DNA of 64,000 nucleotides, taken from contig JAUCBJ010003353.1 of the NCBI GenBank assembly GCA_032718475.1, positions 1-64,000 on the forward strand. Reading direction: 5' to 3'. The translations under genes and the position numbers were made by a program. The number at the start of each line of letters is the position of its first letter. Within the stretch, counting starts at the first letter, position 1. The notes beneath the pieces are model-generated. The model ran no database searches, was not told where the DNA came from, and saw only the letters and a program-made list of their open reading frames with translations. Shown one piece after another: positions 31,497 to 44,867 of this stretch. This DNA is from Nemertoderma westbladi. Lineage: Eukaryota; Xenacoelomorpha; Nemertodermatida; Nemertodermatidae.

Positions 31497-34400
31497 CTTT
31501 GCTACAAACAGACCTTGCTACAACCAGTCCTTGCTACAGCCAGTCCTTGCAACAACCAGTCCTTGCAACACACAGTACTTGCTACAACGAGTCCTTGCTA
31601 CAACCAGTCCTTGAAACAAACAGTCCTTGTTACAAACAGTCCTTGCTACAAACAGTCCTTGCAACAAACAGTACTTGCTACAACGAGTCATTGCTACAGC
31701 CAGTCCTCGCAACAACCAGTCCTTGTTACAAACAGTCCTTGCTGCAAACAGTCCTTGCTACAAACAGTCCTTGCTACAACCAGTCCTTGCTACAACCAGT
31801 CCTTGCAAAAACCAGTCCTTGTTACAAACAGTCCTTGCTACAAACAGTCCTTGCAACAAACAGTACTTGCTACAACGAGTCATTGCTACAACCAGTCCTT
31901 GCAACAAACAGTACTTGCAACAAACAGTCCTTGTTACAAACAGTCCTTGTTACAAACAGTCCTTGCTACAACCAGTCCTTGCAACAAAAACAAACAGTCC
32001 TTGCTACAACCAGCCCTTGCAAGAAAAACAAACAGTCCTTGCTACAACCAGTCCTTGCAACAAACAGTCCTTGCAACAAACAGTACTTGCTACAACGAGT
32101 CATTGCTACAACCAGTCCTTGCAACAAACAGTATTTGCAACAAACAGTCCTTGTTACAAACAGTCCTTGTTACAAACAGTCCTTGCTACAACCAGTCCTT
32201 GCAACAAAAACAAACAGTCCTTGCTACAACCAGTACTTGCTACAACGAGTCATTGCTACAACCAGTCCTTGCAACAAACAGTACTTGCAACAAACAGTCC
32301 TTGTTACAAACAGTCCTTGTTACAAACAGTCCTTGCTACAACCAGTCCTTGCAACAAAAACAAACAGTCCTTGCTACAACCTGTCCTTGACAACCACTCC
32401 TTGCTACAACCAGTTCTTGCAACAACCAGTCCTTGTTACAAACAGTGCTTCCAACAACCAGTCCTTGTTACAAACAGTCCTTGTTACAAACAGTCCTTGC
32501 AACAAACAGTACTTGCTACAACGAGTCATTGCTACAACCAGTCCTTGCTACAACCAGTCCTTGTTACAAACAATCCTTGTTACAAACAGTCCTTGCTATA
32601 AACAGTCCTTGCTACAACCAGTCCTTGCAACAAACAGTCCTTTCTACAACCAGTCCTTGCAACAAACAGTACTTGCAACAACCAGTCCTTGTTACAAACA
32701 ATCCTTGCTACAATCAGTCCTTGCAACAACCAGTCCTTGCAACAAACAGTACTTGCTACAACGAGTCATTGCTACAACCAGTCCTTGCTACAACCAGTCC
32801 TTGCAACAAACAGTCCTTGCTACAACCAGTCCTTGTTACAAACAGTCCTTGGTGCAAACAGTCCTTGCTACAAACAGTCCTTGGTGCAAACAGTCCTTGC
32901 TACAAACAGTCCTTGCTACAACCAGTCCTTGCTACAACCAGTCCTTGCTACAACCAGTCCTTGCAACAAACAGTCCTTGCTACAACCAGTCCTTGTTACA
33001 AACTGTCCTTGGTGCAAACAGTCCTTGCTACAAACAGTCCTTGGTGCAAACAGTCCTTGCTACAAACAGTCCTTGCTATAAACAGTCCTTGCTACAACCA
33101 GTCCTTGCAAGAAAAACAAACAGTCCTTGCTACAACCAGTCCTTGCTACAACCAGTCCTTGCAACAACCAGTCCTTGTTACAAACAGTCCTTGCTACAAA
33201 CAGTCCTTGCTACAACCAGTCCTTGCAAGAAAAACAAACAGTCCTTGCTACAACCAGTCCTTGCTACAACCAGTCCTTGTTACAAACAATCCTTGCTACA
33301 ACCAGTCCTTGCAACAAACAGTCCTTTCTACAACCAGTCCTTGCAACAAACAGTACTTGCAACAACCAGTCCTTGTTACAAACAATCCTTGCTACAATCA
33401 GTCCTTGCAACAACCAGTCCTTGCAACAAACAGTACTTGCTACAACGAGTCATTGCTACAACCAGTCCTTGCTACAACCAGTCCTTGCAACAAACAGTCC
33501 TTGATACAAACAGTCCTTGTTACAAACAGTCCTTGTTACAAACAGTCCTTGCTATAAACAGTCCTTGCTACAACCAGTCCTTGCAAGAAAAACAAACAGT
33601 CCTTGCTACAACCAGTCCTTGCTACAACCAGTCCTTGCAACAACCAGTCCTTGTTACAAACAGTCCTTGCAACAACCAGTCCTTGCAACAAACAGTACTT
33701 GCTACAACGAGTCATTGCTACAACCAGTCCTTGCTACAACCAGTCCTTGCAACAAACAGTCCTTGAAACAAACAGTCCTTGCTACAACCAGTCCTTGCAA
33801 GAAAAACAAACAGTCCTTGCTACAACCAGTCCTTGCAACAACCAGTCCTTGTTACAAACAATCCTTGCTACAACCAGTCCTTGCAACAAACAGTCCTTGT
33901 TACAAACAATCCTTGCTACAACCAGTCCTTGCAACAAACAGTACTTGCAACAACCAGTCCTTGTTACAAACAATCCTTGCTACAATCAGTCCTTGCAACA
34001 ACCAGTCCTTGCAACAAACAGTACTTGCTACAACCAGTCCTTGCTACAACCAGTCCTTGTTACAAACAATCCTTGCTACAACCAGTCCTTGCAACAAACA
34101 GTCCTTTCTACAACCAGTCCTTGCAACAAACAGTACTTGCAACAACCAGTCCTTGTTACAAACAATCCTTGCTACAATCAGTCCTTGCAACAACCAGTCC
34201 TTGCAACAAACAGTACTTGCTACAACGAGTCATTGCTACAACCAGTCCTTGCTACAACCAGTCCTTGTTACAAACAATCCTTGCTACAATCAGTCCTTGC
34301 AACAAACAGTCCTTGAAACAAACAGTCCTTGTTACAAACAGTCCTTGTTACAAACAGTCCTTGCTATAAACAGTCCTTGCTACAACCAGTCCTTGCAAGA

Positions 34401-37375
34401 AAAACAAACAGTCCTTGCTACAACCAGTCCTTGCTACAACCAGTCCTTGCTACAACCAGTCCTTGCAACAACCAGTCCTTGTTACAAACAGTCCTTGCTA
34501 CAACCAGTCCTTGCAACAACCAGTCCTTGTTACAAACAGTCCTTGCAACAAACAGTACTTGAAACAAACAGTCCTTGCTACAACCAGTCCTTGCAAGAAA
34601 AACAAACAGTCCTTGCTACAACCAGTCCTTGCTACAACCAGTCCTTGCAACAACCAGTCCTTGTTACAAACAGTCCTTGCTACAACCAGTCCTTGCAACA
34701 ACCAGTCCTTGTTACAAACAGTCCTTGCTACAAACAGTCCTTGCTACAACCAGTCCTTGCAACAACCAGTCCTTGTTACAACCAGTCCTTGCAACAAACA
34801 GTACTTGCTACAACGTGTCATTGCTACAACCAGTCCTTGCAACCAACAGTACTTGTTACAAACAGTCCTTGCTACAACCAGTCCTTGCTACAACCAGCAG
34901 TCCTTGCAACAACCAGTCCTTGTTACAAACAATCCTTGCTACAACCAGTCCTTGTTACAAACAATCCTTGCTACAACCAGTCCTTGCACCAAACAGTCCT
35001 TTCTACAACCAGTCCTTGCAACAAACAGTACTTGCAACAACCAGTCCTTGTTACAAACAATCCTTGCTACAACCAGTCCTTGCAACAACCAGTCCTTGCA
35101 ACAAACAGTACTTGCTACAACGAGTCATTGCTACAACCAGTCCTTGCTACAACCAGTCCTTGCAACAAACAGTCCTTGAAACAAACAGTCCTTGTTACAA
35201 ACAGTCCTTGTTACAAACAGTCCTTGCTACAAACGTCCTTGTTACAAGCAGTCCTTGCTACAACCAGTCCTTGTTAAAACCAGTCCTTGCAACAAACAGT
35301 CCTTGCTACAACGAGTCATTGCTACAACCAGTCCTTGCTACAACCAGTCCTTGCAACAAACAGTACTTGATACAACCAGTCATTGTTACAAACAGTCCTT
35401 GCTACAAACAGTCCTTGCTACAACCAGTCCTTGCAACAAACAGTACTTGCAACAAAAACAAACATTCCTTGCTACAACCAGTCCTTGCAACACAAAGTAC
35501 TTGCTACAACGAGTCCTTGCTACAACCAGTCCTTGCAACAAACGCTACTTGTTACAACCAGTCCTTGTTACAAACAGTCCTTGCTACAACCAGTCCTTGT
35601 TACAAACAGTCCTTGCTACAACCAGTCCTTGTTACAAACAGTCCTTGCTACAACGAGTCTTTGTTACAAACAGTCCTTGCTACAAACAGTCCTTGCTACA
35701 ACCAGTCCTTGCTACAACCAGTCCTTGCAACAAACGCTACTTGTTACAACCAGTCCTTGTTACAAACAGTCCTTGCTACAACCAGTCTTTGTTACAAACA
35801 GTCCTTGTTACAACCAGTCCTTGCTACAAACAGTCCTTGCTACAACCAGTCCTTGCTACAACCAGTCCTTGCAACAAACGCTACTTGTTACAACCAGTCC
35901 TTGCTACAACCAGTCCTTGCTACAACCAGTCCTTGCAACAAACAGTACTTGTTACAACCAGTCCTTGTTACAAACAGTCCTTGCTACAACCAGTCCTTGT
36001 TACAAACAGTCCTTGCAACAAACAGTACTTGTTACAACCAGTCCTTGTTACAAACAGTCCTTGCAACAAACAGTACTTGTTACAACCAGTCCTTGTTACA
36101 AACAGTCCTTGCTACAACCAGTCCTTGTTACAAACAGTCCTTGCAACAAACAGTACTTGTTACAACCAGTCCTTGTTACAAACAGTCCTTGCTACAACCA
36201 GTCCTTGTTACAAACAGTCCTTGCAACAAACAGTACTTGTTACAACCAGTCCTTGTTACAAACAGTCCTTGCAACAAACAGTACTTGTTACAAACAGTCC
36301 TTGCTACAACCAGTCCTTGCTACAACCAGTCCTTGCAACAAACAGTCCTTGCTACAACCAGTCCTTGTTACAAACAGTCCTTGCAACAAACAGTACTTGT
36401 TACAACCAGTCCTTGTTACAAACAGTCCTTGCTACAACCAGTCCTTGTTACAAACAGTCCTTGCAACAAACAGTACTTGTTACAACCAGTCCTTGTTACA
36501 AACAGTCCTTGCAACAAACAGTACTTGTTACAAACAGTCCTTGCTACAACCAGTCCTTGCAACAAACAGTCCTTGCTACAACCAGTCCTTGTTACAAACA
36601 GTCCTTGCAACAAACAGTACTTGTTACAAACAGTCCTTGCTACAACCAGTCCTTGCTACAACCAGTCCTTGCAACAAACAGTCCTTGCTACAACCAGTCC
36701 TTGTTATAAACAGTCCTTGCAACAAACAGTACTTGTTACAACCAGTCCTTGTTACAAACAGTCCTTGCTACAACCAGTCCTTGTTACAAACAGTCCTTGC
36801 TACAACCAGTCCTTGTTACAAACAGTCCTTGCAACAAACAGTACTTGTTACAACCAGTCCTTGTTACAAACAGTCCTTGCTACAACCAGTCCTTGTTACA
36901 AACAGTCCTTGCAACAAACAGTACTTGTTACAACCAGTCCTTGTTACAAACAGTCCTTGCAACAAACAGTACTTGTTACAAACAGTCCTTGCTACAACCA
37001 GTCCTTGCAACAAACAGTCCTTGCTACAACCAGTCCTTGTTACAAACAGTCCTTGCAACAAACAGTACTTGTTACAAACAGTCCTTGCTACAACCAGTCC
37101 TTGTTACAAACAGTCCTTGCAACAAACAGTACTTGTTACAACCAGTCCTTGTTACAAACAGTCCTTGCTACAACCAGTCCTTGTTACAAACAGTCCTTGC
37201 AACAACCAGTCCTTGCTACAACCAGTCCTTGCAACAAACAGTCCTTGCTACAACCAGTCCTTTCTACAACCAGTCCTTTCTACAACCAGTCCTTGCTACA
37301 ACCAGTCCTTTCTACAACCAGTCCTTGCTACAACCAGTCCTTGCTACAACGAGTCATTGCTACAACCTGTATCCT
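31497..37375 (+). repeat. 5.9-kb satellite of a 16-bp unit
   Basis: An uninterrupted head-to-tail array of CAGTCCTTGCTACAAC, roughly 365 copies. Variation is confined to a few positions: the base after ACAA (C, A or G), the TCC/TAC/TCA triplet, and the dinucleotide after TTG (CT, TT, CA, AA, GA). A rare longer unit carries AAAAACAAA. Variants cluster into higher-order patterns: a TACTTGCTACAACGAGTCAT block recurs in the left two thirds, and CAACAAACAGTACTTGTTAC recurs about 35.9-37.2 kb. The monomer holds no stop in any plus frame, so all three frames stay open for hundreds of codons (up to 950), each encoding a 16-residue repeat from 48 bp. No signal peptide, unique N-terminus or codon preference supports translation. 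Confidence 0.97.
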
Positions 37376-37718
37376 TGCCAATAAATTCCCTCACAGCCAA
37401 TATAGTGTGCGAAATTACAGAGTTTGAGGATCTAATCTACGATTCCTTCCAGTATTTTTAATATAATTACTGTATAGATGAAATTATTGGCTGTAATCAT
37501 AATTACTAATTAATTAACGCCCTCAAAAACTTACTGCTGTCACAGTATTAGAAAAGTATGCAATTTTTAGCCATATCAGTAATATACTGTTTTATTTTTA
37601 TTGTAATTATTTAATTAAAATTAATTAAAAAAAAATTATTTATGTATATATTATATAGAAGATAAATATTACAGAAGCTCAGCTCACATTGTTCAAGTAA
37701 TCCACAACAAATAAATAT

Positions 37719-37903
37719 GTCGCAGTGTCCTAGTGGATAAGGCGCCTGAACTTCTTACACACTACTACTGTTTGGTGGCTCAGGTTCACATACGACTAAA
37801 AGCTGTAGAAATTGCGCACTTTAGTGCCCCTAGACATGACAAGTTAGTGTCTACACCAAACGGTATAAGGGGAACCCAGCTTTGCCGGGGGAATAATAAT
37901 AAA
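37719..37903 (+). mobile_element. tRNA-derived SINE candidate
   Basis: The head, GTCGCAGTGTCCTAGTGGAT followed by AAGGCGCCTGAACTTC, resembles a tRNA-Arg 5' half including an A box. A degenerate B box (AGGTTCACATAC) and closing ACGAC follow. Then comes an unrelated body (about 37800-37880) and a tail GAATAATAATAAAA. Head, body and simple-repeat tail are the SINE architecture. The anticodon arm is expanded and unpaired, so it is not a working tRNA. Confidence 0.6.
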
Positions 37904-40900
37904 ATCGATTATAGTTCAGAATAACATATAATTAACCAAAATTATCACTAATAAGTATCAATCAAATAATGATTGCTTACCTTTATTGAACGGTTGAACG
38001 GTAGTAACACTAAGTAGTTGTTGTGGGTGATATAATGAAGTAAGTTTGTGTTTTGCTTGGCTCCAATAATGTAGTAGAAGTTGAATTAAAGAGATTCTAA
38101 AGTACAAGATAATGAAACATTCGACTGAATTAATCCGAGTGGGCTGCTATATATAGTTAATATGGAGAAACAGAATACCTAATGCAAAATGCAATTATAA
38201 CTAATAAATTTCTACAAAGTCACGATGTGATAAAGTCCCTAAGGGCGAATAGAGTAGAGAGATCATACATGAAGATGTACGACTCACACAACACAGTATT
38301 TCTGTTTATTATCATGTTTCAATTAGTAAATGTCAAATATTAGCGAAAAGGTAAGTTGAAGTTGGAATGTGACTTGAATAATAGAGATTTACCGCAGTTT
38401 TCACTATGAGGCCGTGATAACACAATATACATATTGTATACTCATATTCTATATTTTAATAAGCGCACGAAAATGATGGTTACCAAAACTCCTTTAAGAT
38501 CACACTTTGCTTCGTATTTCCGAATATTTAATTGAAATATGAGTCGATTGTGACAGTCCTCGCCTGACACGTGACAGTTTGTTGAATTTAAATAAAAATT
38601 TAATATTTTACAAATGCAAAAACAAAATAAAGATTCTACTAAACCAAATCATTAATTATGAAAACAAATTGCTTTACCGGTATTAACCTAGAAACAGCAA
38701 TATTTTCAAAAAAACATACAATTGCGTATATTTCAAACTGAAATTCCTGTTTGGATCTAAAATTGGAATAAAACATTCCGCAGGCAGTAAGGATGATTTG
38801 AATTTGACTTCCATCTATGAAAATACTTGACAATACTTTTTCATTTTTGAATGGCTATAGGGCGAAATCAGCAATAGCGACCCATTGGCCTTCTTCGGAT
38901 TTTTAATTTCCATCCCACAAAGATATTATCAACACTATTATTTTCATTACAGTTATTATTCCCTAGTATTAAAGTTACTACGTATGGAAAGGCGGTGTCA
39001 CAAGGATTCCAATTCAGTGAACATAAATTAATTTCGTTAGTGAATAGCCGAGATATGGGCTTCCGAAATTTCTAAGACTTTAGTTCTCTATAGAAACTCA
39101 TATTAATTCTTGCAACGCCACATATTAATCTTAGATAAATTACCTATAATACATATAAGGTTACAATTTACGACTCATGGTTCGTTTTGATGGTTCATTT
39201 TTTCAAAGCTGGTAAAATTTTTCGAAGGAGAGAATACAAATTAATTGTGACTATCCTTATGATTATGATTATCCTTGTGATTATCCTTTGGAAAGAAAAA
39301 GTTATCTAATTTAATTTGTACCAACTTTCCGTTACCAAGAAGAACAGGATATCGATAGCAACACATGGTATTCCCTACTAAATGGTTTAATATACATACA
39401 TATCATACATAACATACAATTTGACACGATTTGGCCTCTGTATATTTTCCCAGATTTCGTGAGTGTTGGGTAATTCCGAAGCTATACAGGTTTTCAAGGT
39501 CACTGATCACGATACAACTCGTTAAAAATCTTTCGTGGTAACGCAACTATAATAAGTATAACAATTAGCACAAATTTTCAAATGTCAAATTTAAATTTGG
39601 TTAGATAATGATAGAACTTGTTAAAAATATTTTATGGTTGTCTAACCATAAAATTTATCATCAATTTTCGCAACTGGTATTTTCCGTATTCTCGTATTTT
39701 CCATAATCAATCAGAAACGGAATTTTTGAGCGTCATATACGAATTCAGTACGCTGAAAACCCATAAGGCCTTAAGGCTTTATGGGTTTTCAACGTTGATT
39801 TTTTGTTATTGATTTTTGACTATCAAATGTACTACATATATTTTTTGCGCCACCTTTGGCACATGTCCAAGAGTTACACAATGAATCGTATACGATATTA
39901 TTGTGTGTCATTTTCTTGATCAGAATCCCAGAAAACCCCTAATGTTATAAAGTCAGGTTGATTTGGTGAAGATTTTTGATTATAAAATTTGTGCTACTTG
40001 TATTTTTCGTGCCTCAACTATATTGACACATATCCACCAATGCATCAATAAGGTGCGACATATTTCAGTGTTTTATTCGTGATCGGCATCGCTTTTAATC
40101 CACATACATACATAATACATACATGCACACATCACAAGCAGATCCACAAGTTAATAAAATAAGTTTAATTTGGTGGTGATTTTTCATTATAATATTTGCT
40201 CAACATGTTTTTTTCGTGCCACGAAAAAGAATGGAGTGGGTGTTAGACTCGGACCACACACGGACCGGCTGTTGGATAGCACATTAATTTTTAGGAAAAG
40301 TCTAGAAATCTTGATTTTCTCAACAAGCCTGGATCAAAGATACAGACGAATTACTGTACAAAAAAAATTCTAAAATGGCCCCCACCCCGGCCCGGTCCAA
40401 ATAGGGTTAAACTGAAAGTTTTAAATTTTACTACATATTCAACATCATCCACAATTTAACAAATTGTATGACACCAAAACTATGAAATTCCACAATTATT
40501 TTGCCAATTTTCATTGACATTTTTGGAATTTAGTTGGCTTTATTTAATAAATTAGAAGATACATTAACAAACTATACATTACAACCATTGGAGATATTGT
40601 GATACTGCAATTAACACATAATATCCGGCATTTATTGCAGTATTTATTTCACTGTGAAAGTAATTTAAGGTTTATTTAACTGACAAAATAAAGTGGTGGC
40701 ACATATGATTTATAATGTACCGGAAACATTTACATAATGACAATAACCAACCACCAACAATTCTACTTTAACCCAGAGCCAATCGTGTAATTCAGGATTT
40801 TTTTGGTAAGATGTTAATGAGGCGCGTGATGATTAGATGATTATTCGCCAATGCTGAGTTAGTAAGTAGGCTTACTTGTAACCTTTAGCTGCAATTCGTT

Positions 40901-41607
40901 AGTTAGTAGTTAAATATCAGTGGTATCATTTATATATGTTGCCGCTTATTGAGTAGGTAGGTATGCACTTCTAGTTATAGTATGGGGATCGCTAACAATT
41001 AATAACAGCCGGATTACGACATGTGGATGCCCTGTAGCAACATGAAGTGGGAGGGGGTTGCCTCCACTTCCTTGGAATATTAAAGGTTAAAGTTCCTCAT
41101 GTCTTCAATTAAATGTCATTCAATGATATAAACACCTCATTATATTATTACCCAATATTCAGTGTAGTAAACCCACTTGATCTATTGGTCCTAATCCTAA
41201 TGTATCATATTTATAGTTATGATTTTTCAGAAAATCTAATTTCTATAAAAAAGATTTGGTTTTGGTGTGTTAAAACCACCAAACTACCGTGGAATCAGTC
41301 TCCTTGTGGTTGTGTGGCAGCTGCCAAAATATACAACAAAATGATTTTATAATAAATTACATCTCATATAATCTAATAAACAATAGCCCAGATACACGCG
41401 CTACAGAGATTGGCTGAATGAATTAAATCAAAGAACCTTTGATGTTAGGTTCTTACATCATTTTTGAGGTCTACAAAGAACCTCTGCAGTTATGACATTT
41501 GTGGATTCCAAGTAAGCATTTGAGTCCACCCATAAAGTTAAAATACTGGAAACCCTAAGAGCTTTATCTTATGATTATGTTATGGAATAGCATTGGATTG
41601 TTATGTT
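37904..41607. other. Long non-coding stretch
   Basis: 3.7 kb with no domain-bearing ORF, RNA gene or defined repeat apart from one hairpin at 39754-39791. Between about 39370 and 40380 the sequence is rich in TTTTCGTGCC, TTAAAAAT and CACATA words, as in old decayed repeats, and a C/G-rich patch lies at about 40378-40405. Confidence 0.35.
39754..39791. repeat. 17-bp hairpin
   Basis: TGAAAACCCATAAGGCC (39754-39770) is mirrored by GGCTTTATGGGTTTTCA (39775-39791) with one G-T mispair and a TTAA loop. Confidence 0.75.
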
Positions 41608-41645
41608 GTGACACAGAAGCTCAAGTACTCTCACCAGATGGTGTG
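41608..41645. mobile_element. Terminus of the TGTGACA fold-back family
   Basis: TGTGACACAGAAGCTCAAG and TACTCTCACCAGATGGTG match the outer end of the 857-bp fold-back element at 11379-12235, with a short internal deletion. The rest of the element is absent, and a LINE fragment begins immediately after. Confidence 0.65.
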
Positions 41646-41650
41646 TCTGC

Positions 41651-41775
41651 TTTCTTCAAACCCTTGCTGGTGTTCCGCAAGGCGACACATTAGCTCCATT
41701 ACTTTTCAAAATTGTATTGGAATATGAAATGAGGACAGCAACATCTGGTGGAGATCTTGTATTCACACTACACGA
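41651..41775 (+). pseudogene. LINE reverse transcriptase fragment
   Basis: One plus frame reads LAGVPQGDTLAPLLFKIVLE followed by YEMRTATSGG, matching the GVxQGDTLAPFLF motif of a non-LTR retrotransposon RT (RTE-like in style). Only about 40 residues survive. Confidence 0.7.
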
Positions 41776-42257
41776 ATGTAGATATACGCTCTGCCTTTTA
41801 AAATGCTAGCTGGCTAAAACTTCTAATGATCTTATACTAAGTGGAAAGGGCTGCTTATTAGGTAGTTCGATTGTATAGAAATGCTACAAAACTCAATTCA
41901 TGACTGTTGATGTTAATGAAAAACGATTACCGGTATGCTAATCGTTATGGTACAATACCATCTGTTTAAACTAATCTATGTAAGTGGAAACTGATGATTC
42001 AGTGGACACTGATGGAGAATAAAAAACTAGGTCATTCTAGATCTTTTTTTCTGGCATCCAGCACTGGAACTGGAAACGAACCGAAATTGCAATATCGAGC
42101 GAGAATCAGGAAGTCTGATTGGTCTTAAAGGACTGTTCGAGCTCACTCGACTTAGTAGTAACAGTAAGCTTTGTTATCACATATGGTGATGGAAGTATTA
42201 ATTTGTTGATAAAAGTATTAAATAATTAATTATATTATATTCGATATGTCTCATTAT

Positions 42258-42684
42258 ATTTATTATAGGAAGGGATCTAGGGGTCTTAACCTCAAATGAT
42301 AAGTTTATTTTACCGAAAATAACTTATCTTTTATTGGCGCAATTGTAGGACTAATCCCATCACATGCATACTTTTTAACCGGGTATTGTACAAATTTAGG
42401 AATTGCGTAATGTTTTTTTCTTGAAATTAATATCTCATATCTCTCCAAACCACATACGCGTTTTGACCTTACTGGGTCTCATCAGCGAGGTGTCGGATTC
42501 GAACCTGGGACCTCGAGGTGGAAAAAAAAAATTACGCGATTCCTAAATTTGTACAATACCCAGTTAAAAAGTACGCATGTGATGGGATTAGTCCTACAAT
42601 TGCGCCAATAAAAGATAAGTTATTTTCGGTAAAATAAACTTATCATTCGAGGTAAAGACCCCTAGATCCCTTCCTATAATAAAT
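42258..42684. mobile_element. 427-bp fold-back MITE with about 155-bp arms
   Basis: Left arm 42258-42415 and right arm 42527-42684 are inverted copies with only a handful of mismatches, starting ATTTATTATAGGAAGGGATC. The arms carry GATAAGTTTATTTTACCG and GGACTAATCCCATCACATGC. High arm identity suggests a young insertion. The 110-bp loop contains, on the minus strand, GGTTCGAATCC, a perfect pol III B-box consensus, beside GAGGTCCCA. There is no transposase. Confidence 0.88.
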
Positions 42685-43833
42685 GTATAATAACAAACAC
42701 CTTGAAAAATACAGCTTGCCAACACATTGTTACTATCATTATATTTGGTAGGCCTTTCAATGGCATCTGTTTGCGCTTTTATACCTTAACAGTTTAACCT
42801 GTTAATTTATGTATCTTATGTTGTCTGACAGCCCACACAAAATATGACCACAATAGAAGCCAATCTAGCGTGGCGTATGACCCAGCATGTGTGGGAGACT
42901 GAATTCTATCGGCAAGAGTTGGGTAGGCTACTTTGTATTATTCGATTGATCTCTACTATATAATCACCAAAAACTATGTTTACTTTCAGGGTAATATCAA
43001 CAGTTTCTTTCAGATGCTGCACTTTAAATATCAGACAAAGCTATGACTTACATTAATTACAATGGTTGTTTATAGAGCATCACGATTTTACATTCTTTAG
43101 GAATGTAGAATTATTCACTCGCATTCACTTTACTGACAATAATACTGAAACATGCTAATTTGCTGACTGTTACCAATTTTGTTCATATATAAGGAGAAAA
43201 ATTAGTTCGCTTACGTTGGGGTTATGAAATAGCATAAATATCATACAGACCACTGTAATTTGAGCCAAGCAATTGTTACTAATGTTCCCTTCTGCTTACC
43301 TCTTAATAATAAAGAAAGTTAGTTGGGATTATCGATTATTCGTACATATTCTCCAAATATAAACATCCATTTAATATGTTACTAAATAACAATGAATAAC
43401 AGTGAGCTCTATCACTCTAGCCACTGATGGTCTAGGGCAGAAGTCAGAATGAATGATTTTTGTCGCATTGCGGAATATTCATATGTAAACAAGGTTTCAG
43501 GAAACTGTAAAGTGAAAATTATGCTGATTAGCCATTCAAACAGCACAGGGGGCATGGAACAAAGAAAATACTGACCAATGCCTGGTGATTTCATCACTAG
43601 AGTTCTATACCAAAAATAAATGCTACAGGGTGTAAGTCTTATGTGTTCTCAAATTTCTTGAGACATTGCTGGTTTTAGAGTAGTTCACGTATTGCCCAAA
43701 AAAGCTACATTTTTGCCACAAAAGCTTTAACACCACTCCCAGAAAATGGCAATTAAGTCTAGAATATATACTTAAAGTTAAGTTTAACAATTCTTTCTAA
43801 TTTCTGTTCTCTCGCTTTATACTCATAGGGACA
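42685..43833. other. Non-coding stretch
   Basis: No recognised feature. The frames are short and random in composition. Confidence 0.35.
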
Positions 43834-44391
43834 TCAGTGGACTTCTTGTAACTCAGGGTGTGCATGTACAAATGTCTCACCATACTCAGGGTCTCTATTA
43901 ATAAAGCTGATCAAATGGTAAGATTGAATATGGTTTGGATTAATATTGCATAAATATTTCTGGACGTATTTGGTGGAAATACACTCACCAATGTGTTTGA
44001 TTAATTCGTAGCTGGGAATACGAGTTCTCTGTTTGACCTGAGGGAAGAGATAGGGGTGGGATGCATACACTTCCTCCCTCGCATGGTGTAGATGGCCAAG
44101 GAAGAACGATGTGTCTGTGTCTAGATCATCGGTATTGTGTAGATCGATAGGATGTTAGGTAGTTAGGAAATCTATATACGTATCATTTCATTGAATGTAA
44201 CGAGAGGTGATGTTTTGATAATCTAATTCACATTGGAGTTGTTCTTCGGTCATTGGTGTCTCAATATATCGTTCATCATCCCCTGCAGTTTGTTTACTAA
44301 TATCACCACTTAATAATAGACGATAGAGGAACGCTTGTAGAGGTTGAGTACATCTCTCCTTAATATCCAGATTCTTTTTTATCAAGTCCAT
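43834..44391 (-). pseudogene. Unassigned decayed coding sequence
   Basis: Reading down the minus strand from ATG at about 44391 (MDLIKKNLDIKERC) a frame of protein-like composition runs, with stops near 44190 and 44160, into DDLDTDTSFFLGHLHHAREE and then SYELIKHIGECISTKYVQKY, ending at 43834. Continuity across stops in compatible frames suggests one roughly 185-residue protein broken by mutation, probably from a mobile element. I recognise no family, so no function is proposed. Confidence 0.4.
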
Positions 44392-44867
44392 TATCGTATA
44401 TAAGTGAGAGTTTATCAATATATAGAGTTATAATAAGAAGGCCAGCAGGCGTCGCTACCTATATCGCGCCCCCTTTCAAAATTTGCGTCTCACTACTGTA
44501 AACACACTTTAGTAGTATCGTTCACCTATGAACACACAAATCCACATTCGCACTACAAATCATACATTTATGGCCACATTTCCGTTAGTCAGCGCTTTCC
44601 ATAATGTGAGGTTGTTGTTTGTATCCCTGGATAATATACACTATGTGTTTTATCCAATGAGCCAATTCTAGCGTTATTGTTGCTAAGGTGACATTTTGCA
44701 AAGCTAGCGGTAGAATTAGGGTATTTCTCCCAGTCAGCAAGTTGTTCGATTTCCCTGCCTGGGATGAGATTCCCTGTTCAGGGACCTAGATGCAGCATTA
44801 ACAGCATTCTTGTCCGCTGTAGTCCATCTGAGTCAGACTCACTCTGTGCCTTAGTGAGATCCTCTCT

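Noticed and set aside
31499-37461. Giant ORFs of 200-950 codons in all plus frames
   Set aside because: They result from a stop-free 16-bp monomer. The same array is open in three frames at once, has no unique N-terminus, and shows frame-shifting unit variants.
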